The notes under the pieces were generated by a model. That model ran no database searches. It was not told where the DNA came from and worked only from the letters and a program-made list of their open reading frames with translations. Positions 16,759 through 24,515 of a stretch of 42,020 nt of DNA are shown one piece after another; position 1 is the first letter of the stretch, and every line of letters begins with the position of its first letter. The stretch is from the NCBI GenBank assembly GCA_045537495.1, contig JAZSPN010000117.1, forward strand, positions 1 through 42,020. Direction: 5' to 3'. The position numbers and the translations under genes are program-made. Origin of the DNA: UBA1425 sp045537495 (GTDB lineage: Bacteria; Bacillota; Clostridia; Oscillospirales; Acutalibacteraceae).

Positions 16759-16774
16759 ATGTTACAGGTAACAT
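16759..16774. promoter_or_regulatory. Operator-like palindrome over the -10/+1 of the 16737 operon
   Basis: ATGTTAC (16759-16765) and GTAACAT (16768-16774) form a perfect 7-2-7 inverted repeat. It touches the minus-strand TATAAT (16778-16773) of the leftward operon. A -35 candidate (TTTACT) lies 17 bases upstream of that box. The position and symmetry fit a dimeric repressor site. Confidence 0.55.
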
Positions 16775-16809
16775 TATACGGCGAAACTGTCGAAAAGTAA
16801 AGTAAATCA

Positions 16810-16838
16810 TTGACATCTTGTACAAAAGCAGATATAAT
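16810..16838 (+). promoter_or_regulatory. Sigma-A promoter for the phosphotransferase operon
   Basis: TTGACA (16810-16815) and TATAAT (16833-16838) are 17 bases apart, which is full consensus. It diverges from the operon starting at 16737. Confidence 0.8.
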
Positions 16839-16894
16839 TATAATGTAAAATATTATATGCATTACCTTGCATAATACATAAAGGAGCGTTATTA

Positions 16895-18007
16895 ATGGAG
16901 ATCTCTGAATCCTTCGTCAAATCGCTGTTAAAGTCGTTTGATATTCCGGGAACCTACAAATCTTTCCATCGTCTTAACTACGGTCATATCAATGATACTC
17001 TTGTTGTTGACCTTTGCGAAGGTGATGCAACAACGAGCTATGTTCTCCAGAGAATCAATACCAACGTGTTTAAAAATGCCGAAGAGCTTATGGAGAATAT
17101 CGAAAATGTCACTTCATTTCTTTCCGATAAAATCAAACTGAGCGGCGGAGATCCCGAGCGTGAAACTCTGACGGTTTATCATACCGTTGACGGAAAGTCA
17201 TATCACATTTGTGAAGACGGCGACTGTTGGCGTGTTTACAACTATGTTTCACATGCGCATTCTCTTCAGACCATCGAGGATCCCGAGGATTTCAGAAAGT
17301 CGGCAGAAGCTTTCGGAAAATTCCAGTGTATGCTTTCCGACTATCCCAGCGAAACGCTTCACGAAACCATTCCGAATTTCCATAATACGGTTTCCCGTTT
17401 TTCCAATCTTCTTATCGCGATTGAGCAGAATCTCGCGGGCAGAAGGGATAACGTTAATGACGAGATTGCCTTTGCTCTCGAAAGAGAAAAGGACACTCAC
17501 ATTCTCGTCGATATGCTTGAAAACGGCAAGCTTCCCCTTCGTGTAACCCATAACGATACGAAGCTCAACAACGTTATGTTCGACGATGACACGGGCGAAG
17601 GCATCTGCGTTGTCGATCTCGATACGGTTATGCCCGGACTTTCGCTTTACGACTTCGGCGACAGTATCCGTTTTGGCGCAAATACTGCAAGCGAAGACGA
17701 AAAAGACGTTTCCAAGGTTTCTCTCGATCTCAATCTTTACGAAGCCTATGTCAAGGGTTACCTCGGCACGGCGGGCGCTTCTCTTACCGAGGAGGAAATA
17801 AATCAGCTCCCCTTCTCCGCAAAGCTCATGACATATGAATGCGGAATCCGTTTCCTCACCGATTACCTCAACGGCGACACTTATTTCCACACCGACTATC
17901 CCGAACATAACCTTGTCCGCGCCCGCACACAGTTTGCTCTTGTAGCCGACATGGAACGTAAATTCGATCAGATGTGTGAAATCACCAAGAAATACGCAAG
18001 GAAATGA
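16895..18007 (+). CDS. Phosphotransferase of the APH/choline-kinase fold, N-acetylhexosamine-kinase-like
   Basis: The 370-residue protein has the kinase Brenner motif HNDTKLNN (H219, D221, N226) and the metal-binding VVDLDTVMPG (D241, D243). The N-terminal lobe carries ...NYGHINDTLVV, where a nucleotide loop is expected. The order and wording of the motifs resemble bacterial N-acetylhexosamine 1-kinase (NahK) rather than drug-resistance enzymes. Length fits that group (about 360). Start 16895 is supported by AAGGAG eight bases upstream and a consensus promoter. It is divergent from the aldolase/PHP operon and overlaps or abuts the following membrane protein gene. A sugar 1-kinase role is a fair guess, but the substrate is untested. 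Confidence 0.75.
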   Translation: MEISESFVKSLLKSFDIPGTYKSFHRLNYGHINDTLVVDLCEGDATTSYVLQRINTNVFKNAEELMENIENVTSFLSDKIKLSGGDPERETLTVYHTVDGKSYHICEDGDCWRVYNYVSHAHSLQTIEDPEDFRKSAEAFGKFQCMLSDYPSETLHETIPNFHNTVSRFSNLLIAIEQNLAGRRDNVNDEIAFALEREKDTHILVDMLENGKLPLRVTHNDTKLNNVMFDDDTGEGICVVDLDTVMPGLSLYDFGDSIRFGANTASEDEKDVSKVSLDLNLYEAYVKGYLGTAGASLTEEEINQLPFSAKLMTYECGIRFLTDYLNGDTYFHTDYPEHNLVRARTQFALVADMERKFDQMCEITKKYARK

Positions 18008-18012
18008 ACTTT

Positions 18013-18825
18013 ATGCTTTTGAAACGACTTACCGCCCTTCTGATGTGTCTTGTAACCGTGAGTGCTGCCGTTTATTACGCTTGCACCTACCGTTTCTTCG
18101 ACAAGATTCTGTCAGATGAGCAGAAAGAAGCTTTCTGCAAAGAAACTTCGCTTCCCAACGGTTTTTTGCTGGCAGCTTCCGCTCAGTCATTTAACAATAT
18201 CAAGAATTCCGAAGAGTCTGTCATGTCCAACCTCAAAAGCGGATCCTTCGCCATCGAGCTTAATGTCGCTTTCACCGATGACGGAGTTCCCGTTCTTTCC
18301 GACGGTCCCGAATATGTCACCGATGAAGCCGTAACTCTCGAATCCGTTTTTGAGCGCTTCAAAAACAAAGATTATCTGAGATATTTAATCAATATCAAAG
18401 AACGTGCAGATTATTCCGTTTTTAACAATATCGTCAGGAAATTCGGTATTGCTCAGCGTATTATCGTTTCGGGATTTTCGTTTGATGATATTATTTTTAT
18501 GACAAATCAGCTTTATTCATACCGTTTTTGCCCCTGTTTAACCGATCTCGGCAACCTCTCCGATCCCGTATACTGTTCGGAGCTTGCCGCAAAAATCAAT
18601 GATTACGGTCTTACGATGATACGCATGGACATCGACGACATCACAAAAGAGTTTGCAGATGCCGTTTCCGAGGAAACCACCGCTTCGCTCATCGTTGACG
18701 GCGCCGACTCCTCTTACGAAATGTATTATTCTCTTTCACTGAATCCCGGCGGTATCATTTCAAAGGATCCGCACAAGTTTTACTCGATACTTGTAGAGCA
18801 GAACTTCCTTGATTATAAACGTTAA
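18013..18825 (+). CDS. Membrane-anchored GDPD-like protein lacking catalytic histidines
   Basis: The 270-residue protein has an N-terminal membrane helix (about 3-22). It then follows the layout of glycerophosphodiester phosphodiesterases: LLAASAQSFNNIKNSEES where AHRG...PENT is expected, IELNVAFTDDGVPVLSDG where IELDV...VVxHD is expected. The two catalytic histidines are A55 and S96 here, and the metal-binding Asp is N84, so hydrolysis by the usual mechanism is unlikely. An ATG at 18004 overlaps the kinase stop (ATGA), but AAGG is better spaced for the ATG at 18013, which is preferred. Co-transcription with the kinase is almost certain. It may be a glycan- or lipid-head-group-binding pseudoenzyme; this is inference from fold resemblance. 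Confidence 0.6.
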   Translation: MLLKRLTALLMCLVTVSAAVYYACTYRFFDKILSDEQKEAFCKETSLPNGFLLAASAQSFNNIKNSEESVMSNLKSGSFAIELNVAFTDDGVPVLSDGPEYVTDEAVTLESVFERFKNKDYLRYLINIKERADYSVFNNIVRKFGIAQRIIVSGFSFDDIIFMTNQLYSYRFCPCLTDLGNLSDPVYCSELAAKINDYGLTMIRMDIDDITKEFADAVSEETTASLIVDGADSSYEMYYSLSLNPGGIISKDPHKFYSILVEQNFLDYKR

Positions 18826-18836
18826 TAAAAATACCG

Positions 18837-18872
18837 CAAGGCTTCCTCGTACTGTTGAGGAAGCCTTGAATT
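18837..18872. terminator. Bidirectional terminator
   Basis: CAAGGCTTCCTC (18837-18848) pairs perfectly with 18857-18868 around an 8-base loop, with A/T-rich flanks on both sides. It lies between the converging GDPD-like and YhhN-family genes, 2 bases from the latter's stop. Confidence 0.85.
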
Positions 18873-19584
18873 ATTTTATAAACAGTATCGATACCGCCAT
18901 CAGAAGCTGTGCGACGAAATACGAACACGAACAGTACGTTCGGAGAGGGAATGTTCTTTTTACCATTTTGAAACGCATCATACCGAGAGTTGTGTCGGAA
19001 GTGAGAAACAGCACTGCACCTATTGAGAGCAGTATCGCGTATTCCGATCCCGAAACTGCCAGTCTGAATCCGAGTCCGAAGGCCTTTGCAACCATGAGGC
19101 ACAACGTACCGAAATATACAAGCATCGGAAGAAGAAGCCTGTGAAACCTCGGTCTTCTTATAAGACACAGCAACACGGAAGCACATATCAGCGTGATATA
19201 AACAAAGGTGTCGATGACGTTGAACCAAGGCACCTTCGGCAAAAACATTCTTGTTGCAAGAGAAAATGCGGTGATGTAGGAAATGTGTGCCAACAGGAAA
19301 AACAATGAACCGACGAGAAACATCTTCGATCCTTCATTTTTCCCGAGAAAGCAGTCGCCGAACACGGAGAAAACGAAGCCTGCAAGCATAACGAATGCGA
19401 ACGGGTAAAAGTTTTCCGATGCCGTAACGGCAAGCACCGCTGTCAGTAAAAACATCGTTGACTGCACCATTTTGAGAATGAGAGTCCTTGTGTTTTTGCC
19501 GCCGAAGGTTATCTTGCAATAATACGGAAGCAGCAACACGACGACCGCACAGCAAATCACGATCCCCGTTGTCAATACATTCAT
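18871..19584 (-). CDS. YhhN/TMEM86-family membrane protein
   Basis: The 237-residue protein is almost entirely hydrophobic, with about eight membrane helices. The family pattern is visible as FVMLAGFVFSVFGDCFLGK followed by MFLVGSLFFLLAHISYITAF. The conserved Asp of the second block is the D in GDCFLG. Characterised members are lysoplasmalogenases that hydrolyse vinyl-ether lysophospholipids, and many Clostridia make plasmalogens. Start 19584 is set by GGAGGTG upstream; an upstream in-frame ATG would put that site inside the gene. It lies 26 bases after cysS and ends the cys operon, an unexpected partner. Activity is inferred from the family. Confidence 0.7.
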   Translation of the reverse strand: MNVLTTGIVICCAVVVLLLPYYCKITFGGKNTRTLILKMVQSTMFLLTAVLAVTASENFYPFAFVMLAGFVFSVFGDCFLGKNEGSKMFLVGSLFFLLAHISYITAFSLATRMFLPKVPWFNVIDTFVYITLICASVLLCLIRRPRFHRLLLPMLVYFGTLCLMVAKAFGLGFRLAVSGSEYAILLSIGAVLFLTSDTTLGMMRFKMVKRTFPLRTYCSCSYFVAQLLMAVSILFIK

Positions 19585-19610
19585 GCCGACACCTCCAAAA
19601 AACTCACGCG

Positions 19611-21008
19611 TTATTCTCTGTGCCACTTTACACCGTTGGGAGTATCCTCGAGAATGATTCCCTGAGCCTTGAGCTCATCACGGATTCTGTCCGCTTCAGC
19701 CCAGTTTTTAGCTTTTCTTGCAGCGGTACGGGCTTCGATAAGAGCTTCGATATCTTCATCGAGAGTTTTTTTCTGTCTGTTGTAGACAATACCGAGAATT
19801 CCCGTCAACTCGTCGAATACCTGTATCGATTTCTCAACCGCGTCCTTTGAAGCATTCTTGCCGATGACGTTTGTATTGATATCCCTGACAAGCTCAAATA
19901 CACTTGCAAGTGCATCGGCAGTGTTGAGATCGTCATCCATGGCGTCACAGAACTGACGGACTCTGCCTTCGAAAATGCCGAAGATTTCGGCATCGGCATC
20001 AGCCGACTGAACAGTTGCATTCGAAAGCTCAAAATCAAGGCTGTCACGGCACGTGTGAAGTCTTGTAAGCGACGCCTTGCACTGTTCGATAATATCTACG
20101 CTGTAATTTATCGGACTGCGGTAATGAGATGATATCATCAGATATCTTATCGGCTCATAGCCGTATTTTTCCGCAACATCTCTTACCGTAAAGAAATTGC
20201 CGAGTGACTTCGACATCTTCACGTTGTCAACATTTATATAGCCGTTGTGCATCCAGTAGTTTGCAAAAGGCTTTCCGTTGCAGCATTCGCTCTGTGCAAT
20301 CTCGTTCTCGTGATGAGGGAAAATAAGATCCTGTCCGCCGCAATGGATGTCGATGGTTTCTCCGAGGTATCTTCTCACCATGGCGGAACACTCAATATGC
20401 CATCCGGGACGGCCGTGTCCCCACGGGGATTCCCAGTAGGGCTCACCCGGTTTTGCGCCTTTCCAGAGTGCGAAGTCCATCGGCTCACGCTTTACATCTC
20501 CGACCATGATACGTGCACCCGCTTCAAGCTCTTCGAGAGGCTGATGCGAAAGCTTGCCGTACTCGTCGAAGTGTGACGGGCTGAAATACACATCGGCACC
20601 CACCTGATAAGCATATCCTTTTTCGACCAGCGTTTCGATTATCGAAATAATCTCGTCGATATTCTCGGTCGCCTTGGGATGCACGGTAGCTTCACGCACA
20701 TTGAGTCCCTTCGCATCCGTCCAGAACTCCTTTATATACGTATCGGCTATCTCTCTGTACGTCTTTCCCTCTTCGTTTGCACGTTTTATGATTTTGTCAT
20801 CAATGTCGGTGAAATTCTGTACAAAGTTTACCTTGTAGCCTCTGTACTCCATGTAACGTCGCATTACGTCGAAAACGCAAAGAGGTCTTGAATTTCCGAT
20901 GTGAATAAAGTTATAGACCGTCGGTCCGCAGGCGTACATTTTAAGCTCACCTTCGGTAATCGTCTTTAACTCTTCCTTCTGTCTTGTCAGTGTGTTGAAT
21001 ATTCTCAT
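19611..21008 (-). CDS. cysS: Cysteinyl-tRNA synthetase
   Basis: CysS (465 residues) attaches cysteine to tRNA-Cys. The class I signature appears as FIHIGNSR (residues 34-41, the HIGH equivalent) and KMSKSLGN. The catalytic zinc site is visible through C27 in MYACGPTVYN, and the segments WHIECSAM and HHENEIAQ. The C-terminal helical region ends AKNWAEADRIRDEL, normal for bacterial CysRS. The start at 21008 follows AAAGGGAG. The gene is 20 bases downstream of cysE and shares its T-box leader, so low charging of tRNA-Cys would raise both synthesis and charging of cysteine. Nothing unusual was seen in the protein. Confidence 0.97.
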   Translation of the reverse strand: MRIFNTLTRQKEELKTITEGELKMYACGPTVYNFIHIGNSRPLCVFDVMRRYMEYRGYKVNFVQNFTDIDDKIIKRANEEGKTYREIADTYIKEFWTDAKGLNVREATVHPKATENIDEIISIIETLVEKGYAYQVGADVYFSPSHFDEYGKLSHQPLEELEAGARIMVGDVKREPMDFALWKGAKPGEPYWESPWGHGRPGWHIECSAMVRRYLGETIDIHCGGQDLIFPHHENEIAQSECCNGKPFANYWMHNGYINVDNVKMSKSLGNFFTVRDVAEKYGYEPIRYLMISSHYRSPINYSVDIIEQCKASLTRLHTCRDSLDFELSNATVQSADADAEIFGIFEGRVRQFCDAMDDDLNTADALASVFELVRDINTNVIGKNASKDAVEKSIQVFDELTGILGIVYNRQKKTLDEDIEALIEARTAARKAKNWAEADRIRDELKAQGIILEDTPNGVKWHRE

Positions 21009-21028
21009 TGTCTTTCTCCCTTTTGAGT

Positions 21029-21646
21029 CTATTTTACTTTTTCTTCAAGCTGTGTAATACGCTGTCTGAGTATATCGAATTCCATCTGAACGGGATCGGG
21101 GATGTGTATCTGGTCAAGCGAAACACGTTTGCCGTTCTGCTTGACAACCTTTGCAGGTACACCGACCGCCGTACAGTTGGGAGGAATTTCATTGAGTACA
21201 ACGGCACCTGCCGCAATAACGCTGTTATCCCCCACCTTGAACGGACCGAGAACTTTTGCTCCCGAGCCGATCATGACTCCGTTGCCTATCGTGGGATGTC
21301 GCTTTCCCGTATCTTTGCCCGTACCGCCGAGAGTCACTCCCTGGTAAATCGTTACATCGTCGCCGATAATCGCGGTTTCTCCTATGACGACACCCGTTCC
21401 GTGGTCAATGAAAAACCTTTTTCCTATCGTTGCGGCAGGATGAATTTCAATACCCGTCTTTCTGACCGCACGTTGTGATATCCATCTCGCAAAAAAATAC
21501 AGTTTATGGCGGTAGCACCAGTTTGCCTTTCTGTGCATTCTCACGGCACGAAGTCCCGGATACAACAGCCATATTTCCAGAAACGATCTTGCCGCGGGAT
21601 CTCTGTCCCTGATGCACATTACGTCTTCCCTGAGTTTTGAAAACAT
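21029..21646 (-). CDS. cysE: Serine O-acetyltransferase
   Basis: CysE (205 residues) makes O-acetylserine from serine and acetyl-CoA, the first step of cysteine synthesis. The short form, as in Firmicutes, has an N-terminal helical part (1-60) and a left-handed beta-helix of hexapeptide repeats. Family motifs are IHPAATIGKRFFIDHGTGVV, with the catalytic Asp-His, and VTLGGTGK. The end of the helix reads GVPAKVVK. The start at 21646 follows GGAGTGAAGG; longer upstream frames run through the T-box terminator and are not coding. It heads the cysE-cysS operon behind the T-box leader. No cysK is present in this window. Confidence 0.95.
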   Translation of the reverse strand: MFSKLREDVMCIRDRDPAARSFLEIWLLYPGLRAVRMHRKANWCYRHKLYFFARWISQRAVRKTGIEIHPAATIGKRFFIDHGTGVVIGETAIIGDDVTIYQGVTLGGTGKDTGKRHPTIGNGVMIGSGAKVLGPFKVGDNSVIAAGAVVLNEIPPNCTAVGVPAKVVKQNGKRVSLDQIHIPDPVQMEFDILRQRITQLEEKVK

Positions 21647-21658
21647 ATCCTTCACTCC

Positions 21659-21891
21659 AAAAAAATAAACCTCCGTCGCACTACACGACGGAGGCGTTTG
21701 ACGCGGTTCCACTCCGAATTTATAACTCTCGCGGACTTTAACGGTTCCCACCGTGCAGAGATACTGTTTTCCCCCTGCAAGCTCAGGGACGCACTTCGCC
21801 GCTACTGCACAAAAAGCCTTTCAGCACAAGGGCTTTCTCTCTGTTGAGCAAAACACGGTTACTCTTTCCCGTCAACGCTTTTGTAATATTA
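21659..21891 (-). ncRNA. Cysteine-specific T-box riboswitch leader of cysE-cysS
   Basis: The leader carries the T-box sequence AGTGGAACCGCG (21713-21702 on the minus strand) just before an intrinsic terminator. The terminator pairs 21694-21686 with 21678-21670, followed by TTTATTTTTTT. A stem I region with AGAGTAACC and AGAGAGAAAGCC elements lies upstream. The likely specifier triplet is TGC (Cys) at 21793-21791, within GAAGTGCGTCCCTGAG. The antiterminator bulge TGGA would pair with a tRNA 3' end UCCA, which fits the U discriminator of tRNA-Cys. Uncharged tRNA-Cys should stabilise the antiterminator and allow transcription of cysE, cysS and the YhhN gene. The 5' boundary is estimated from the promoter. 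Confidence 0.88.
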
Positions 21892-21896
21892 CAAAA
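21879..21896. promoter_or_regulatory. 18-bp perfect palindrome at the T-box transcription start
   Basis: TTTTGTAAT (21879-21887) is followed directly by its reverse complement (21888-21896). It begins 2 bases downstream of the -10 box and covers the expected +1. It is too AT-rich and too early to be the core of stem I, so a repressor site is likelier. Confidence 0.5.
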
Positions 21897-21897
21897 T

Positions 21898-21926
21898 ATT
21901 ATATTCAAATCATTTGGAAAAGTCAA
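21898..21926 (-). promoter_or_regulatory. Sigma-A promoter of the cys T-box operon, overlapping the end of pgsA
   Basis: On the minus strand TTGACT (21926-21921) and TATAAT (21903-21898) are 17 bases apart. The -35 box lies inside the last codons of pgsA (stop at 21912-21910). Confidence 0.85.
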
Positions 21927-22491
21927 TTCTTTTTTTCGCCTGCACCATATAGATGATACCGGAAACCACCGTAAGCACCACCGTTATCCACACAAGAATA
22001 TGCGATACCGTCGATACGGTATCATATGTAAACGCTACATCAAGATATTCTCCCGCGATATAGTGGAATTCGCCCATGAGCATAACAAGAATAATCGTTA
22101 CCATCTGGCTCACTGTTTTTATTTTGCCCCAGATGTTGGCGGGAATAACTATTCCCTGCGACGATGCGATAAGCCTTACCGACGTTACCGCAAATTCTCT
22201 CGTGAGTATCAGCATTATGCTCCACTCGTCGCAAAGACCAAGCTTTAAAAATCCGATATATGCCGCCGTTGTAAGCATCTTATCCGCAACGGGATCGAGA
22301 AGCTTTCCGAAAACCGTAATCTGATTGTTCTTTCTCGCAAGCTTTCCGTCAACAGCATCCGTAATTGCGGCTATGGCAAAAATAACGGTTGCCAAAAGAA
22401 AGCTGTGGGGCATTTTCGTAAACATAAGAACAAAAAGAAACACGGGTGTTATTATCATTCTGGAAACGGTAAGTTTATTCGGTAAATTCAT
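21910..22491 (-). CDS. pgsA: CDP-diacylglycerol--glycerol-3-phosphate 3-phosphatidyltransferase
   Basis: PgsA (193 residues) makes phosphatidylglycerol phosphate from CDP-diacylglycerol at the membrane. The CDP-alcohol phosphotransferase motif is complete: DAVDGKLAR, then GKLLDPVADK, with the metal-binding aspartates in the expected spacing. About six membrane helices are predicted. ATG at 22491 follows GGAGG by 7 bases; the preceding TTG is closer than usual. The gene is 19 bases downstream of rimO and ends the recA-recX-rimO-pgsA set. Its 3' end contains the -35 box of the next operon. rimO-pgsA adjacency is common in Firmicutes. Confidence 0.93.
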   Translation of the reverse strand: MNLPNKLTVSRMIITPVFLFVLMFTKMPHSFLLATVIFAIAAITDAVDGKLARKNNQITVFGKLLDPVADKMLTTAAYIGFLKLGLCDEWSIMLILTREFAVTSVRLIASSQGIVIPANIWGKIKTVSQMVTIILVMLMGEFHYIAGEYLDVAFTYDTVSTVSHILVWITVVLTVVSGIIYMVQAKKRIDFSK

Positions 22492-22510
22492 CAAAAGTCC
22501 TCCGTTGCTA

Positions 22511-23839
22511 TTAAAGATATTTTACATCTCTTCCGACTAAATCGTACTCATTTATTCCCGTTATCTGAACATCAACGAAATCACCCGTATTGTATTCGTC
22601 CTCACTGGTGAAATACAGAACACCGTCAATCTCCGGAGCATCCATGTACGTTCTTCCGAAATAGCTGTCGGAATACGGATCGTATCCCTCGACTATCGCC
22701 CCGTAAACCTTTCCTATCTTGTTGATATTCTTTTCTTCAACGATGCTGTACTGATCGTTCATTATTATTTCTCCGCGGCGGATCTTTGTTTCATCATCAA
22801 TCTGTCCGTCCATCGAAAATGCAGGTGTTCCCTCCTGCGGTGAAAACGCAAAACATCCGAGGCGGTCGAATTCCATCTCGTTTACAAACAGAGCAAGATT
22901 ATCAAAAGCATCCTCGTCTTCACCGGGGAATCCCGTCATAAAGGTTGTTCTTATAACGATATCGGGCATCGCCGCACGAAGCTTTCCTATGAGTGTGCGA
23001 AGCTCTTCGTTGGTCCCCTTTCTGTTCATCGCTTTGAGAATACGGTCGTCCGCATGCTGTAACGGAAGATCCATGTAGTGCAGTATTTTTTTGTCGGACG
23101 CCATTTTTTCGATAAGCTCATCGGTAACCTTGTCGGGATAGCAGTAAAGCAAACGTATCCACTCGATACCGTCGATTGCACTGATTTCGGAAAGAAGCTC
23201 GGGAAGTGCAAGCTTTCCGTAAATATCGGCGCCGTAATTCGTCGTATCCTGAGCGATAAGAATAAGCTCTTTGACTCCCGCCTGCGCAAGCTGTCTTGCT
23301 TCTTCGATAATATTTTCCTTCTGTCGGCTTCTGAAAGAGCCTCTGATACCGGGAATGGCACAGTATGTACAGCAATTTGAACATCCGTCCGCTATTTTGA
23401 GGTATGCCCAGTGCTCGGGAGTCGTCAGAACTCTCTGACCGTCAAGAGGCATATGGGACTGATCGGGACATTCGTATACACGTTCACCGGAAAGTGCACT
23501 TCTGACAAGCTGTGCTATATTTCCGTTTGCACCGATTCCGATAACGGCATCGATCTCGGGAAACTCGCTGAGCAGCTCTTCTCTCTGGGACTGTGCAAGA
23601 CAACCGGTGATAATTATCTTTTCGATGACACCCTCGTTTTTGAGCTCAACAACGTCGAGTATATTCTCGATTGCTTCACGCTTGGCATCGTCGATAAACG
23701 CACAGGTGTTTATGATGACAGCATCCGCGCCGTCAACATAATCGACGATCTCGAAGCCGTCATCCTGCAAAAGTGCCAGCATCATTTCGGCATCAACCTG
23801 ATTTTTGGGACATCCGAGTGAAATCATTCCGATTCTCAT
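22511..23839 (-). CDS. rimO: Ribosomal protein S12 methylthiotransferase
   Basis: RimO (442 residues) is a radical SAM enzyme that adds a methylthio group to the conserved aspartate of ribosomal protein S12. The N-terminal MTTase domain begins MRIGMISLGCPKNQVDAE and contains VIINTCAFIDDAKREA and TGCLAQ, giving the auxiliary cluster cysteines. The radical SAM cluster motif is CSNCCTYCAIP (C-x3-C-x2-C). The RimO marker ADGCSNCCTYC and the C-terminal TRAM domain (YDLVGRDV) separate it from MiaB. The ribosome site (AGAGG) is about 12 bases from the ATG, and a small hairpin (23857-23871) precedes it. Gap to recX is 41 bases. Confidence 0.93.
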   Translation of the reverse strand: MRIGMISLGCPKNQVDAEMMLALLQDDGFEIVDYVDGADAVIINTCAFIDDAKREAIENILDVVELKNEGVIEKIIITGCLAQSQREELLSEFPEIDAVIGIGANGNIAQLVRSALSGERVYECPDQSHMPLDGQRVLTTPEHWAYLKIADGCSNCCTYCAIPGIRGSFRSRQKENIIEEARQLAQAGVKELILIAQDTTNYGADIYGKLALPELLSEISAIDGIEWIRLLYCYPDKVTDELIEKMASDKKILHYMDLPLQHADDRILKAMNRKGTNEELRTLIGKLRAAMPDIVIRTTFMTGFPGEDEDAFDNLALFVNEMEFDRLGCFAFSPQEGTPAFSMDGQIDDETKIRRGEIIMNDQYSIVEEKNINKIGKVYGAIVEGYDPYSDSYFGRTYMDAPEIDGVLYFTSEDEYNTGDFVDVQITGINEYDLVGRDVKYL

Positions 23840-23880
23840 GGCAGTATCAACCTCTAACCCGATAACCGGGTATTCCTTTC

Positions 23881-24507
23881 CTACATATCTTCATCGGCAT
23901 CAAATTCAGATCCGACTTCGTTCATGGCACTCCTGATATCGGAATAAACGTAGCCCATCCGCAAAAGTGCCGCTATCGTGCGTTGCTTTCCCCTGTCATC
24001 GGAAAACTTTCCGCAAAATTTTGTCTGTAACAGTTCAATAATACACTGAATTGCTTCAATGTCAAGAGAATCAACAGCATTTTCGGCAGTTTCTCTGTCT
24101 ATCCCCTTCAAAGAAAGCTCCTGAAGAATACGCCGTCTGCTGAATTTTTTTCTTCTGTAAAGCTCATTTGCGTAGATTTCGGCAAAACGTCCGTCATCCA
24201 GCATCCGAAGCTCACGAAGTCTTTCTATCGCCCGTTGCGATGCTTCATCGTCAAACCCCGCCGTGCGAAGTTTCATCAGAATCTCTTTCTCGGAATGATC
24301 TCTGTACGACAGAAGATTTGCCGCCTTATTAAACGCACGGCGTACATTTATTCCGAAAAGAAACGGCTCCAGCTCTTCTTCCGAGATTTCCGCTCCGTCC
24401 CTGTAACCGCATGTGCCGAAATACAGGGAATCGACGGTGGTTGTGTACTCACCGTCAATCAGAATGTGTATTTTATCTTTTTTTCCCTGCTGTATTGTCA
24501 GTTTCAT
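23881..24507 (-). CDS. recX: Regulatory protein RecX
   Basis: RecX (208 residues) binds RecA filaments and limits recombinase activity. Its repeated three-helix modules are visible: AANLLSYRDHSEKEILMKLRTAGF, then YANELYRRKKFSRRRILQELSLKGI, then LLRMGYVYSDIRSAM. The N-terminal ~60 residues form a beta-rich extension often present in Firmicutes (KLTIQQGKKDKIHILIDGEY). It begins 8 bases after the recA stop and has little ribosome-binding sequence of its own, so translation probably depends on coupling to recA. A second conserved R-W/Y pair is seen in each module. Family call is firm from context and pattern. Confidence 0.9.
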   Translation of the reverse strand: MKLTIQQGKKDKIHILIDGEYTTTVDSLYFGTCGYRDGAEISEEELEPFLFGINVRRAFNKAANLLSYRDHSEKEILMKLRTAGFDDEASQRAIERLRELRMLDDGRFAEIYANELYRRKKFSRRRILQELSLKGIDRETAENAVDSLDIEAIQCIIELLQTKFCGKFSDDRGKQRTIAALLRMGYVYSDIRSAMNEVGSEFDADEDM

Positions 24508-24515
24508 TTTATATA

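Noticed and set aside
21659..21891. S-box (SAM) riboswitch as an alternative for the cys leader
   Set aside because: The T-box sequence, a UGC specifier and a TGGA bulge before a terminator are present; S-box core elements were not seen.
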